A stretch of 64,000 nt of DNA from Nitrospirota bacterium (GCA_030682135.1 JAUXQT010000043.1:41473-105472), one strand, 5' to 3'; positions 8,653 through 18,490 are shown, counted from the first letter of the stretch. Numbers and translations: made by a program. The notes: generated by a model not told the origin, from the sequence alone.

Positions 8653-9171
8653 ATGAAAAATTTCAACCAACGATTCAAACTTCGCGACTCCGATCGCCAC
8701 ATTCGAATGCTCTACACACAGTTCTTACTGCTGATGTTGATCGGATTTTTATTTTCATTCTTTTGGGCCCATAGCATGACCAGCTTATCTCCTCAGGGCA
8801 TTGCCGACCATTACCGCGGATCGGACGCCACCTTCGGCGAACCAATGTCGTTCCGCGAGTTGGCCGAGATCACCCACTTCCATTTATTTACCATGCCGGT
8901 AGTGTTCATGATCCTCGTCCATGTCCTATTTTTGACCAACGCCAGCCCTGCCATGAAAGTATGGCTCTCATGGCTGTCCTTCGCCGGAGTGGGGCTCGAC
9001 CTCCTGTCTCCGTGGCTCATCAGCTATGTCTCACCTATCTTCGTGTTGACCATGCTGACCGGCGATACGCTCATGATGGCGACCTTTCTCATCATGATGT
9101 GGATTCCCCTGTATGAAATGTGGATTTTGAAACAGCCGCTCATGTCTGGCAAACGCCCAGACCCGACATGA
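8653..9171 (+). CDS. Uncharacterised membrane protein with about four TM segments
   Basis: Four hydrophobic segments; THFHLFTMPVVFMILVH helix carries three His. Confidence 0.75.
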   Translation: MKNFNQRFKLRDSDRHIRMLYTQFLLLMLIGFLFSFFWAHSMTSLSPQGIADHYRGSDATFGEPMSFRELAEITHFHLFTMPVVFMILVHVLFLTNASPAMKVWLSWLSFAGVGLDLLSPWLISYVSPIFVLTMLTGDTLMMATFLIMMWIPLYEMWILKQPLMSGKRPDPT

Positions 9172-9222
9172 GCTAGCAACGCCTTTCGCACAGCCTATCT
9201 CGGCCAGAGGTTTTTCACCCAG

Positions 9223-9262
9223 AGCCCAAGATCACGAGAGTGGTCTTGGGCTTTGTGTTTTT
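9223..9262 (+). terminator. Rho-independent terminator
   Basis: AGCCCAAGATCAC-GAGA-GTGGTCTTGGGCT then TTGTGTTTTTC. Confidence 0.85.
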
Positions 9263-9277
9263 CTTGGAGAAACGACG

Positions 9278-9958
9278 ATGGAACAGCGGATCTGTGAACA
9301 TGTCCACCCTGGGATCCTCACGATACAGGCCATGCTCAGAAAAATCGACCGCCTCCGGCTTCCGATCGCCTCACGCCGTGACGTTGAAAGTATCCTTGTG
9401 CGGCAAGTGAGCGAGGAGCTGGATCGCGCCCTCCCTTGGCAGGCAGGCCACGGCTGCCAAACGGCTGTAATCTCCAGACTGATCGGGCATGCAGTTGGCC
9501 TGACCTCCGAGGAATTGCACCATCTCAAACTTGCCGCCTTGCTTCACGACATCGGACTCTTGATGCTCCCGGCCCATCTCACCGAAAACCAGGCCCCACT
9601 TGAGCCTGAGTCCTACGTTGCCATTCAGAACCATTCCCGGCTTGGCGCGACATTGCTCGAACCGTTCTCTTTCTTAAGAGAGGCATCCGTTCTCATTGCG
9701 CATCACCATGAACGATGGGACGGCTCCGGGTACCCCTATGGCATCAGGGGTCGCTTCATCCCGCTTGGAGCCAGGATTCTTTCGATCGCCGACGCCTTCG
9801 ACGCCATCCATGTTCCCGGCATTTCAGACCATACCCTGCGCAACCGAATCGCGCTCAGAATTCTCCTGGTCGCATCCGGCACTCAATTCGACCCGGCACT
9901 CATCGAGGTCTTGTGCCATCAATCGAGTCTATCCCTGTTCCGCTCCGTTGTATCCTAA
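9278..9958 (+). CDS. HD-GYP domain protein
   Basis: LLHDIGLLMLP, IQNHSRLGATLL, IAHHHERWDGSGYPYG, ARILSIADAFDAI. Confidence 0.92.
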   Translation: MEQRICEHVHPGILTIQAMLRKIDRLRLPIASRRDVESILVRQVSEELDRALPWQAGHGCQTAVISRLIGHAVGLTSEELHHLKLAALLHDIGLLMLPAHLTENQAPLEPESYVAIQNHSRLGATLLEPFSFLREASVLIAHHHERWDGSGYPYGIRGRFIPLGARILSIADAFDAIHVPGISDHTLRNRIALRILLVASGTQFDPALIEVLCHQSSLSLFRSVVS

Positions 9959-9975
9959 CCCGAAGAGGTTCACCC

Positions 9976-11724
9976 ATGAGACTGCCTATCATCGTCCGAA
10001 CACAGACCGTTCTCTCTTCTCTCCTCTTCGCGATGCTCGCGATGGCCGGCTGCTCAGGCGGTGGGACCTCGTCGTCCGGTGGGTCTCCTAGCGCACAAGC
10101 GACCGGAACCCCAGGAGCCGAACAAGCAGTCGGTGAACGACTGTTTCTTGAAACCAGGTTCGCGCAAGCCTTCAAAGCATTCTTGGATAATAACGGCAAC
10201 GTGAACGATCCGAACGCCGGAGATCCAGTCATGAATCTCTCTGAACCAACGGGGCCAGGAGTGGGACTCCCTGGGCCTTTCGCGGGACTCTCGATGAATT
10301 GTCGAGCCTGCCACCTTGTCGATGAACATACGGCCACGCAGCCAGATTTCATGCGGCCCTACGCCGACTTCGCGCGCCGGAGTCCAATTCCGGCGCGGGC
10401 CGATGGCAAGACCCATGCGCCGCGTAATTCGCCTGCGCTGGTCAATTCTACGCTGGATCGAACCGGTGGTGTCCTGTTCCATTTCGATGCGGAATTCAAC
10501 TCGATGGAAGATTTGGTCGCGGCCACGTTCACAGGCAGGAACTACGGATGGCTCCCTGGTGAACGCCAAATGGCCATTGCCCATATCGCACGAGTCGTGC
10601 GAGGCGACAATGGCTCATTCAACCTCGCAGATCCATCCAGCGGTTTGTCCTACCGTATTCTGTTCACCGGAACGAATTCTGCCATCCCCGACGACCTCCG
10701 CCTTCCGCCTCAGTTCCGCGCCTTTGTGGGATCGGGTACCGATCAGGAGATATTCAACGCCGTCGTGAAAGTCGTCGCCGCTTACGTCAACGGGCTGCTC
10801 TTCTCGCAAACCGACGACAATGGCACCCCGATTCGCTCGCCCTTCGATGTTTTCCTGGAGATCAATGGCCTGCCTCAGCAGCCGAAGGCCAATGAGTCGC
10901 CGCTCGACTACAGCCGGCGGCTGCGGACCCTTCTCAACACGCCAGGATTCAGCCCGCAATTCGTGGCATCCAACCCGAACCGGACTGATGGCCAATTTCA
11001 ATTCCATCCCTCGCAGAACTTCGAATTCGGAGCGGCTGAGCTGGCGGGGTTGAAGATTTTCCTGGCAGAGCCATTGACGCTTCCCGCTTCACTGGGTGAA
11101 TTGACTGCGGGGACGATCGGCAACTGCATCAGCTGCCATGCAGCGCCGAACTTCACGGATTTCAAGCTGCACAATACGGGTACGACCCAACAAGAGTTCG
11201 ACGACGTCACTGTCGGCGCTGGCCATGCCCCTGGATCGTTCATGGCGCTCTCCATCCCCAATCTGGCCTCACGAACAGCCAACGATCTTCCTGCGACCGA
11301 GCAACATCCCAACGCGAGCGACCGGTTCCGATCGATCCCTTCAGCGGGAACCACGTTGACAGATTTGGGAGTCTGGAATGTCTTTGCCAATCCAGACATG
11401 CCTGGCCCTCAAGCTAAGATCAGAACCATCTTATGCGATGACCAACAGCCCTGCCCGCTAGGAGACAGTACCCTGCTCGATCGAGCGATCGCCCGGTTCA
11501 AAACTCCCGGTCTTCGGGATCTGAGCCATTCTGCTCCCTATATGCATACGGGACAGTTCGACACATTGGACGACATCATCGGATTCTATCGCGGAGTCTC
11601 CGTGCAAGCTCGTGCGGGATCATTGCGAAACGGCGCAGCCCAACTTCAGGGCATCGCACTCACAGCAGGCGACGTGACGTCTCTGGTCGCATTTTTGAAA
11701 TCGCTGAACGAGGACTACCAATAG
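9976..11724 (+). CDS. Di-haem cytochrome c peroxidase/MauG-like lipoprotein
   Basis: Lipobox AMAGCSGG; two CxxCH sites (CRACH, CISCH); C-terminal HSAPYMHTGQFDTLDDIIGFYRG; start 9976 rather than 9715. Confidence 0.88.
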   Translation: MRLPIIVRTQTVLSSLLFAMLAMAGCSGGGTSSSGGSPSAQATGTPGAEQAVGERLFLETRFAQAFKAFLDNNGNVNDPNAGDPVMNLSEPTGPGVGLPGPFAGLSMNCRACHLVDEHTATQPDFMRPYADFARRSPIPARADGKTHAPRNSPALVNSTLDRTGGVLFHFDAEFNSMEDLVAATFTGRNYGWLPGERQMAIAHIARVVRGDNGSFNLADPSSGLSYRILFTGTNSAIPDDLRLPPQFRAFVGSGTDQEIFNAVVKVVAAYVNGLLFSQTDDNGTPIRSPFDVFLEINGLPQQPKANESPLDYSRRLRTLLNTPGFSPQFVASNPNRTDGQFQFHPSQNFEFGAAELAGLKIFLAEPLTLPASLGELTAGTIGNCISCHAAPNFTDFKLHNTGTTQQEFDDVTVGAGHAPGSFMALSIPNLASRTANDLPATEQHPNASDRFRSIPSAGTTLTDLGVWNVFANPDMPGPQAKIRTILCDDQQPCPLGDSTLLDRAIARFKTPGLRDLSHSAPYMHTGQFDTLDDIIGFYRGVSVQARAGSLRNGAAQLQGIALTAGDVTSLVAFLKSLNEDYQ

Positions 11725-11775
11725 GAGCGCTCGAAAAAGCATAGACCGTGCAGCCGGTGCCCGACACACCGGCCA

Positions 11776-11847
11776 CGAAGTGGGAGTGCCATCCCACTTC
11801 GCGGGCGGGGGCCCTCACGTCCTCCTGAGGCCCCCCGCCCTCTCTTT
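11776..11847 (+). terminator. Tandem stem-loops between convergent genes, probable terminator
   Basis: CGAAGTGGGA-N6-TCCCACTTCG, then GGGCGGGGGCC...GGCCCCCCGCCC followed by TCTCTTT. Confidence 0.7.
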
Positions 11848-11903
11848 GATGCAGGAACATAGAACTATGCTGTGGCTAGTGCGGGATGAGGAGGAGCGCG
11901 CAG

Positions 11904-12374
11904 CTACTTCTTGATCTGCTCGGCGAGATACCGGTCGAGGCCCACTTGATCGATCGTCTTGAGCTGAGTCTCAAACCAATCGACATGCTCCTCCGAATCA
12001 ATCACCATGTCTTCCATCAAATGGCGGGTGGTGAAATCTCCAACCTTGGCGCAATGGACGATGGCTTTTCTGAGTGACTCGACATCTTCTCGCTCAAATC
12101 CCAGATCTGCCTTGAACAGGTCTTTCACCGTGCGCCCCGCCTCCACCTGATCGAGATGCGCGACATCCGGGGTTCCGTCCAGATAGAGGATATGATCGAT
12201 CAGACCGGAGGAATGGCTGACTTCCTCTTGCGCCAGATGGCTGAAGTGTTCATGCAGCCGCTCATAGCCCCAATTCTTACACATGGCCGCATGCAGCAGA
12301 TATTGATGTACGGCCGTCAGCTCCGACTTCAAGACCTGATTGAGGCACTCGACGACGCCTTCTTTGGCTTTCAT
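11904..12374 (-). CDS. Bacterioferritin family protein (paralogue 1, V52)
   Basis: MKAKEGVVECLNQVLKSELTAVHQYLLHA...QEEVSHSS...SEEHVDWFE; start 12374. Confidence 0.92.
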   Translation of the reverse strand: MKAKEGVVECLNQVLKSELTAVHQYLLHAAMCKNWGYERLHEHFSHLAQEEVSHSSGLIDHILYLDGTPDVAHLDQVEAGRTVKDLFKADLGFEREDVESLRKAIVHCAKVGDFTTRHLMEDMVIDSEEHVDWFETQLKTIDQVGLDRYLAEQIKK

Positions 12375-12382
12375 AGTCGCCC

Positions 12383-12859
12383 TCAGCTCTCTTTCTTGAT
12401 CTGTTCGGCGAGGTAGTTCTCCAGGCCGACCTGCTTGATCGTTTCCATCTGCGTTTCGATCCAGTCGATATGCACATCGACGTCCTTCGCCATATCTTCG
12501 AACATGTGGCGGGTCGTGAAATCCAGGACCTTCGTGCAAAGGACGATGCCTTCGTTCAGCAATGCCAGCATTTCCTGCTCAGCCTTGAGGTCGAGCTTGA
12601 GCTGCTCAGGAACCGTTTCCCCCACCTGGACGGTATTCATGCGTTGCACGTTCGGCACACCCTCCAGATAGAGGATATGCCCGATGAGTTCATCGGCATC
12701 CTTCATCTCGTCGATGCTGCGCTCCCGCACTTTATGCTGGAGCCGCTCATAGCCCCAGTTTTCACACATCTTGGCATGGACGAAATATTGATTGATCGCG
12801 GTTAGATCTGCGGTCAGCACCTTATTCAGGACGTTGACGACACCCTCTTTTGCTTTCAT
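12383..12859 (-). CDS. Bacterioferritin family protein (paralogue 2, M52)
   Basis: MKAKEGVVNVLNKVLTADLTAINQYFVHA...IDEMKDAD...VDVHIDWIE; start 12859. Confidence 0.93.
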   Translation of the reverse strand: MKAKEGVVNVLNKVLTADLTAINQYFVHAKMCENWGYERLQHKVRERSIDEMKDADELIGHILYLEGVPNVQRMNTVQVGETVPEQLKLDLKAEQEMLALLNEGIVLCTKVLDFTTRHMFEDMAKDVDVHIDWIETQMETIKQVGLENYLAEQIKKES

Positions 12860-13124
12860 GGTTTCTCCCCTTTCATACGTTGGCTTGGCCCTCATCGTTC
12901 GGGGCGCACATGTGGGTCATCCGAGCCGAAGGCTTATGCAGAACACATACGTCATTATCGGCACCGGCAGGCCATGCGTCAACTGAGCGGCAGGAGACAA
13001 ATCCGTCCATCAGCCGGCACCGGTGACATGAATGTTCACGGTCGATTCAATCGAGGAGGCAAAGATATTGGCAAGACAACAGCAGCAAGACAATAGCAGT
13101 TCATCGAAATGGCGCGAACGATGC

Positions 13125-15503
13125 TTACCCGGCCTCACGATAGCCGCATGCTTCGTCGCGGCATTGGACGCTTCGTCCAACTTGTTTGGTCACTTTTTCA
13201 ATGAGGAACGGGGCGCTGCAGGTCGGGCAGGCCTTGTTGATCGGACGGTCCCACATGGCATATTCGCACGCCGGATATTTGCTGCAGGCAAAAAATGCCC
13301 GCGCGCCCTTCTTGGTGCGCTTCTGCACGAGATCGCCGCCGCAGCCTGGCTGTGGGCATTTCACGCCCAGCGCAAGCGGCTTGGTCGTCTTACATTCTGG
13401 GTACGCAGAGCAGGCAATGAACTTGCCAAATCGCCCGGTCTTCACCACCATCGGACTGCTGCATTTCTCGCACTTCTCATCCGTCGTCAGCTCGATCTTC
13501 GGAACGATCTTTATGGTGCCATCCTCGAGCTTCTCGAAGTTCTGCGTGTTCTTGCAGGGCGGCTTATCCTTGTAGGCAGGGCAGGCAAGAAACTTTCCAT
13601 TCCGTCCCCACTTTATCTCCATCATCTTGCCGCACTTCTCGCAGGGAAGATCTGTCGGTGGCTCCACCGTGTCCTTGGGGCCGGGAATGGTCTTCGCCTT
13701 CTCCAGATCCGTGGTGAAGGTCCCGTAAAAATCCCGCACGGCCGTCACCCAGGGTTTGTTGCCTTCTTCGACTGCGTCCAGCTCCTCCTCCATGTGCGAG
13801 GTGAAGTCCACGTTGATCAGATCCGGAAATCCCTTCAGCAGGAAATCGTTGACGGTCCTCCCGGTTTCGGTGGGACCGAACCTCCCATCCACCTTCTCGG
13901 CATATTTGCGATCCTGAATCGTGGAAATGATGCTCGCATAGGTGGATGGCCGACCGATGCCTTTTTCTTCCAATTCTTTAATCAGCAACGCTTCGTTATA
14001 CCGGGGCGGCGGCTGGGTGAAATGCTGTTTCGAGAGGACGCCGGGAACCGTCTGCCCCTCCAACGACACAAGCTGCAGCTTCTCTCCCTCGTTCAGCATC
14101 GGCAACTGACGTTCTGCTTCGTCCTCAATCTCCTGCTCGCCTTTTTGCTTCTGCGCGAGCAACTCCTTATCGACTCCCTCCATATAGACGATCGTATGGC
14201 CGGGAAACTTCACGACGGTGCCAGTCGAGCGGAAGAGAAACTTCTCCTTCGTCTTGACGGGGCTCGAGTCGACGCGAGTCACGTCGAAGATCGCGGGGAC
14301 CATTTGCGAGGCAATAAATCGATTCCAGATCAACTGGTACAGCCGATACACATCCGGCTCTAAGTACTGCTTGATCGATTCCGGGTCACGGGACGCCGAC
14401 GTGGGCCGAATCGCTTCGTGGGCTTCTTGCGCCGCTTTTTGCGTTTTATACAGGTTCGGCGTGGCGGGCAAATACTCGGCCCCGAACCGTTCCTGAATTA
14501 CCTGCCGCGCTTCGTTCATCGCCTCGGTCGAGATACGCGGAGAGTCGGTCCTCATGTAGGTGATGAGACCGGTCTGGCCCTCCGCACCGATTTCGATGCC
14601 TTCATAGAGCTTCTGCGCCAACGTCATCGTTTTCTTCGACGAAAAATGCAGCTTGCGCGCCGCCTCTTGTTGCAGCCGGCTGGTGATGAAGGGGGCGACC
14701 GGATTCCGCTTCTTTTCTTTTCGCTCAATCAAATCGACGGCGAACTCTTTCCCCTGGATGGCATCGACGATGCGCTGCGCGTCGGCCGCCGTCTCAATCG
14801 ATGCATCCTGTCCATTGATCTTCTGCAGCTTGGCGTCGAACGACGGAGGGTTGGTCCCGGACAACAGCACGGCAATCGACCAGTACTCTTCTGCCCGAAA
14901 CGCTTCTCGTTCCTGTTCCCGTTCGCAAATCAATCGCATCGCCACGGACTGAACCCGGCCCATGCTGAGTCCGCGACGCACTTTGGTCCAGAGCAATTGG
15001 CTGCCTTGGTAACCGACGATCCGATCCAGCACCCGGCGGGCCTGCTGCGCATTCACCAGTTTCATGTCGACTTGCCCGGGCGACTGCAGTGCGCGCTTAA
15101 TGGCCGATTCCGTGATTTCATTGAAGAGGACCCGGAACACCTTGCCCTCTGGTTGCTCCTTCGATTTCGACTTGGATTTGGACTTAGACTTTGATATGGG
15201 CTTCTCGAGCAATTCCTGTTCGAGATGCCAGGCGATGGCTTCGCCTTCTCGATCGGGGTCCGACGCAAGATACACCCTCTCGGCCTCTTCCGCCTTTTTC
15301 TTAATGTCCGCCAAGACCTTCGTCTTCCCCTTGATCGTCACATATTGGGGCTCGAAATCGTGCTCCAGATCGACTCCGAGCTTGCTGGTGGGAAGATCCT
15401 TAATATGTCCGACGGAGGCCATGACGGTATACCCACGCCCCAGATACTTACTGATGGTGCGTGCTTTCGTCGGGGACTCGACAATGATGAGTGACTTGGC
15501 CAT
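13125..15503 (-). CDS. topA: DNA topoisomerase I
   Basis: MAKSLIIVESPTKARTISKYLG, SDPDREGEAIAWHL, TYMRTDSPRIS, C-terminal four-Cys zinc fingers. Confidence 0.99.
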   Translation of the reverse strand: MAKSLIIVESPTKARTISKYLGRGYTVMASVGHIKDLPTSKLGVDLEHDFEPQYVTIKGKTKVLADIKKKAEEAERVYLASDPDREGEAIAWHLEQELLEKPISKSKSKSKSKSKEQPEGKVFRVLFNEITESAIKRALQSPGQVDMKLVNAQQARRVLDRIVGYQGSQLLWTKVRRGLSMGRVQSVAMRLICEREQEREAFRAEEYWSIAVLLSGTNPPSFDAKLQKINGQDASIETAADAQRIVDAIQGKEFAVDLIERKEKKRNPVAPFITSRLQQEAARKLHFSSKKTMTLAQKLYEGIEIGAEGQTGLITYMRTDSPRISTEAMNEARQVIQERFGAEYLPATPNLYKTQKAAQEAHEAIRPTSASRDPESIKQYLEPDVYRLYQLIWNRFIASQMVPAIFDVTRVDSSPVKTKEKFLFRSTGTVVKFPGHTIVYMEGVDKELLAQKQKGEQEIEDEAERQLPMLNEGEKLQLVSLEGQTVPGVLSKQHFTQPPPRYNEALLIKELEEKGIGRPSTYASIISTIQDRKYAEKVDGRFGPTETGRTVNDFLLKGFPDLINVDFTSHMEEELDAVEEGNKPWVTAVRDFYGTFTTDLEKAKTIPGPKDTVEPPTDLPCEKCGKMMEIKWGRNGKFLACPAYKDKPPCKNTQNFEKLEDGTIKIVPKIELTTDEKCEKCSSPMVVKTGRFGKFIACSAYPECKTTKPLALGVKCPQPGCGGDLVQKRTKKGARAFFACSKYPACEYAMWDRPINKACPTCSAPFLIEKVTKQVGRSVQCRDEACGYREAG

Positions 15504-15577
15504 GAAGACTCCGATTCTCTACGAGGGTGCCCCCTCATCCGTACCAAATAATGCACATCCGTGCAACTGTTCGATAA

Positions 15578-16768
15578 TTATGTTCGAAGATACCGCTGTC
15601 CCGGCAGCTGTACGACTTGTTGTCGAAGCTCCAGGGACAAGAGCGCGGCCATCACGGTGGATACCGATAAGCCTGTGGCAACGATCACGTCGTCCACGGT
15701 GAGCGGATCGTACGACAAGGCATCATACACCAGCTGTTCTTCTTTACCCAACTGATCGCCGGGCCCCTTCTTCGTGTGAGAGGGTTGCAGGCGCAATCGT
15801 AGCGCCGGATCCAGCTGCGGCAGCACCGCATCGATGACATCCTGCGCCCGCTCGATCAAAGCCGCACCATCTTTGAGCAACGCGTTCGTCCCTCGACTGG
15901 TGTCTTGCTTCACAAAACCAGGAACCGCAAAGACCTCCCGGCCTTGCTCAGCGGCCAGTCTCGCGGTAATCAACGATCCGCTGTTGATGGCCGCCTCTGT
16001 GACGATCACCCCCAGGGACAGCCCGCTGATGATACGATTTCGCCTGGGAAAGTGGTGGCTATGGGGAGGCGCGCCCACCGGCGCCTCAGACAGGATGGCC
16101 CCGCGTTCCTCAATCTGTCGGCGCAATCGGTCATGTTCCGGCGGATAGGTTCGATCGATCCCGCAACCGAGAACAGCAACAGTGCGCCCCTGCGCGGCGA
16201 GGGCGCCACGGTGAGCTGCGGCATCGACGCCGCGCGCAAGACCGCTCACCACCGTCATCCCCGCTGCCGCCAAATCGTGGCTGAGCTCTTCGGTCATGGC
16301 ACGCCCCGCTGCCGTCGCTCGCCTGGCGCCTACGATAGCGATCGCCAGCTCATCCTGCTCAGTCAATGTGCCGGTGATATGTAAGAGGGGCGGAGGGTCC
16401 GCAATCATCTTCAGCCGCGCTGGATAGTTGGCATCCAAGAGGCACCGGACTTCGATCCGGCTACGCTCGATCCTATTGAGCTCCAGCTCGACGTTCCGGC
16501 AGACCTTGCTCTGAGGTCCTCGCCGGATTGCATCCGCCAGCTCGGGGCTACAGCCACCCTCGATCAAGTCATCACGGGAAGCCGACAGGACCGCATCGGG
16601 AGAATGCCAAATTCGAATCAACTTGAGGGCTGTGACGTCCCCCACGCCCTCGATAGCCAAGAGGCGAAGCCAAGGCTCCAACCGCGCCCTGGTCATAGGC
16701 TGGCCCGAAGAAGGCCTCGCGACCCCAGAGGAGGAGTTCTCACGTACAGGGGAGCTAGAAGGCTGCAT
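15578..16768 (-). CDS. dprA: DNA processing protein DprA/Smf
   Basis: AIVGARRATAAGRAM, VSGLARGVDAAAHRGAL, FPRRNRIISGLS, C-terminal winged helix; start uncertain (16768 or 16696). Confidence 0.95.
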   Translation of the reverse strand: MQPSSSPVRENSSSGVARPSSGQPMTRARLEPWLRLLAIEGVGDVTALKLIRIWHSPDAVLSASRDDLIEGGCSPELADAIRRGPQSKVCRNVELELNRIERSRIEVRCLLDANYPARLKMIADPPPLLHITGTLTEQDELAIAIVGARRATAAGRAMTEELSHDLAAAGMTVVSGLARGVDAAAHRGALAAQGRTVAVLGCGIDRTYPPEHDRLRRQIEERGAILSEAPVGAPPHSHHFPRRNRIISGLSLGVIVTEAAINSGSLITARLAAEQGREVFAVPGFVKQDTSRGTNALLKDGAALIERAQDVIDAVLPQLDPALRLRLQPSHTKKGPGDQLGKEEQLVYDALSYDPLTVDDVIVATGLSVSTVMAALLSLELRQQVVQLPGQRYLRT

Positions 16769-16797
16769 AGGCCTCGTCGCACGGAAAACTACAATCG

Positions 16798-18333
16798 TTA
16801 CAGCACTGCGAGATCGTACTGTTCCAGATGCAAGTGCTCGTCCGGCATCACAATGATTTTTGCGGCGCACTCTCGCTCCACGGCCTCCAGACCAGGCCGC
16901 TCTTCATCTTGCATCAGCCCGACGACTGAGGGATGGGCGCCGACGACGATCCGTTGCGGCTCGGGACCGCTGCCGATTCGGCGGACATCGCGGAAGATCT
17001 CATAGACCACGGTGGTCGGAGACTTCGTATAACCCCGCCCTTCGCAATAGTGACAGGGCTCTGAGAGCGAACGCAGGAGATCCTCTCGCACCCGTTCACG
17101 AGAAATCTCGATCAACCCCAAGTCGGAAATCCTGGACACTCTGGTGCGGGCCTTGTCGGTGGACATGGCATCGAGCAACGCGTGATAGACCTTGTCGCGA
17201 TTTTTCTCCCGCTCCATGTCGATGAAGTCGACGATGATGATTCCGCCGATTCCACGCAACTTCATCTGATAGGCCACTTCTTTTGCAGCCTCCAGATTGT
17301 TCCGAAGAATGGTCTCCTCCTGATCGCGTTTTCCCACGAACCGGCCGGTATTGACGTCGATGACGGTCATCGCTTCCGTATGGTCGATCACGAGATGCCC
17401 GCCGGACTTGAGCCAGACTTTGCGGCTGAGCGCCCGCGCCATCTCCTGCTCCACGCCCAGATGATCGAACAGGCTTTCCTCTTTGTCGTAGAAGTGAATG
17501 CGCGAGGTCTGTTCAGGAGAGAATCGCTGCACGAAATCACGGACGGCCTGATATTCCTCCCGCGAGTCGATCCAGAGCCGGTCGACTTTCTTGCCGAACA
17601 GATCACGCACGACGCGGAAGCTCAAGCTCAAGTCGGCATGGAGCAACGCCGGGGCCCCCTTCTGCTCACGCTTCGACAGAATGTCCTGCCAGAGCACATG
17701 CAAAAAGTCGACGTCGGATCGCAATTCGTCTTCTTTGACCCCTTCACTCACCGTACGGACAATGTAGCCACAGCCGGGATGCCGGACACGCTTCATAATG
17801 TCCTTGAGCCTGGCGCGCTCCTCGTCACGGGCGATCCGGCGAGACACGCCGATGTGCTCGACGTTGGGCATGAAGACGAGATACCGGCCCGGGAGCGACA
17901 CATAGGTCGTGACCCGTGAACCCTTGGTGCCGATCGGTCCCTTGGAGATCTGCACCATCAGCTCCTGCCCTTCACTCAGCAACTGCTCAATCGGCTTGGA
18001 GCTTTGACGGCGGGGGCCCAGCATATCCCCATCTTTATCGGCATCCTTGTCGTCCTCATCCGCATCGACAAGTGTGTCGCCCGGCTCGGAATCCAACGAC
18101 AGATCCGACACGTGCATGAAGGCCGCCTTCTCAAGGCCGATATCCACAAAGGCCGCCTGCATGCCAGGCAATACCTTTGCGACTTTTCCCTTATAAATGT
18201 TTCCGACGAAGTCCTTGTGTTTGGCGCGATCTCCGAAGAGATCCGTCACGACTCCGCCGTCCAAGACCGCCACGCGAGTTTCCTCACGTGCGACTGTAAT
18301 GGCAATTTCTACTCCCATACCCACCCCTTCCAT
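16798..18333 (-). CDS. rng: Ribonuclease G/E family
   Basis: GNIYKGKVAKVLPGMQAAFVDIGLEKAAFMH S1 domain; VIDVNTGRFVGKRD; CHYCEGRGYTKS. Confidence 0.96.
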   Translation of the reverse strand: MEGVGMGVEIAITVAREETRVAVLDGGVVTDLFGDRAKHKDFVGNIYKGKVAKVLPGMQAAFVDIGLEKAAFMHVSDLSLDSEPGDTLVDADEDDKDADKDGDMLGPRRQSSKPIEQLLSEGQELMVQISKGPIGTKGSRVTTYVSLPGRYLVFMPNVEHIGVSRRIARDEERARLKDIMKRVRHPGCGYIVRTVSEGVKEDELRSDVDFLHVLWQDILSKREQKGAPALLHADLSLSFRVVRDLFGKKVDRLWIDSREEYQAVRDFVQRFSPEQTSRIHFYDKEESLFDHLGVEQEMARALSRKVWLKSGGHLVIDHTEAMTVIDVNTGRFVGKRDQEETILRNNLEAAKEVAYQMKLRGIGGIIIVDFIDMEREKNRDKVYHALLDAMSTDKARTRVSRISDLGLIEISRERVREDLLRSLSEPCHYCEGRGYTKSPTTVVYEIFRDVRRIGSGPEPQRIVVGAHPSVVGLMQDEERPGLEAVERECAAKIIVMPDEHLHLEQYDLAVL

Positions 18334-18490
18334 TCAGGAGAACCGTCGAGCCGATGTGCAGGACGAACGCGGGGGAATCCCCAGGTTCCGGCCTCCACTC
18401 GACACCTCATCGGCTGACGGTCCACACCAGACATAATTTAATCACTTGCCTCGATCCCGATCGATTCGAGACCGCACAATCACCCGCTCG

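Noticed and set aside
13032-14363. 443-aa plus-strand ORF (MFTVDSIEEAKILARQQQQ...)
   Set aside because: Almost entirely antisense to topA; low-complexity composition typical of GC-rich antisense frames
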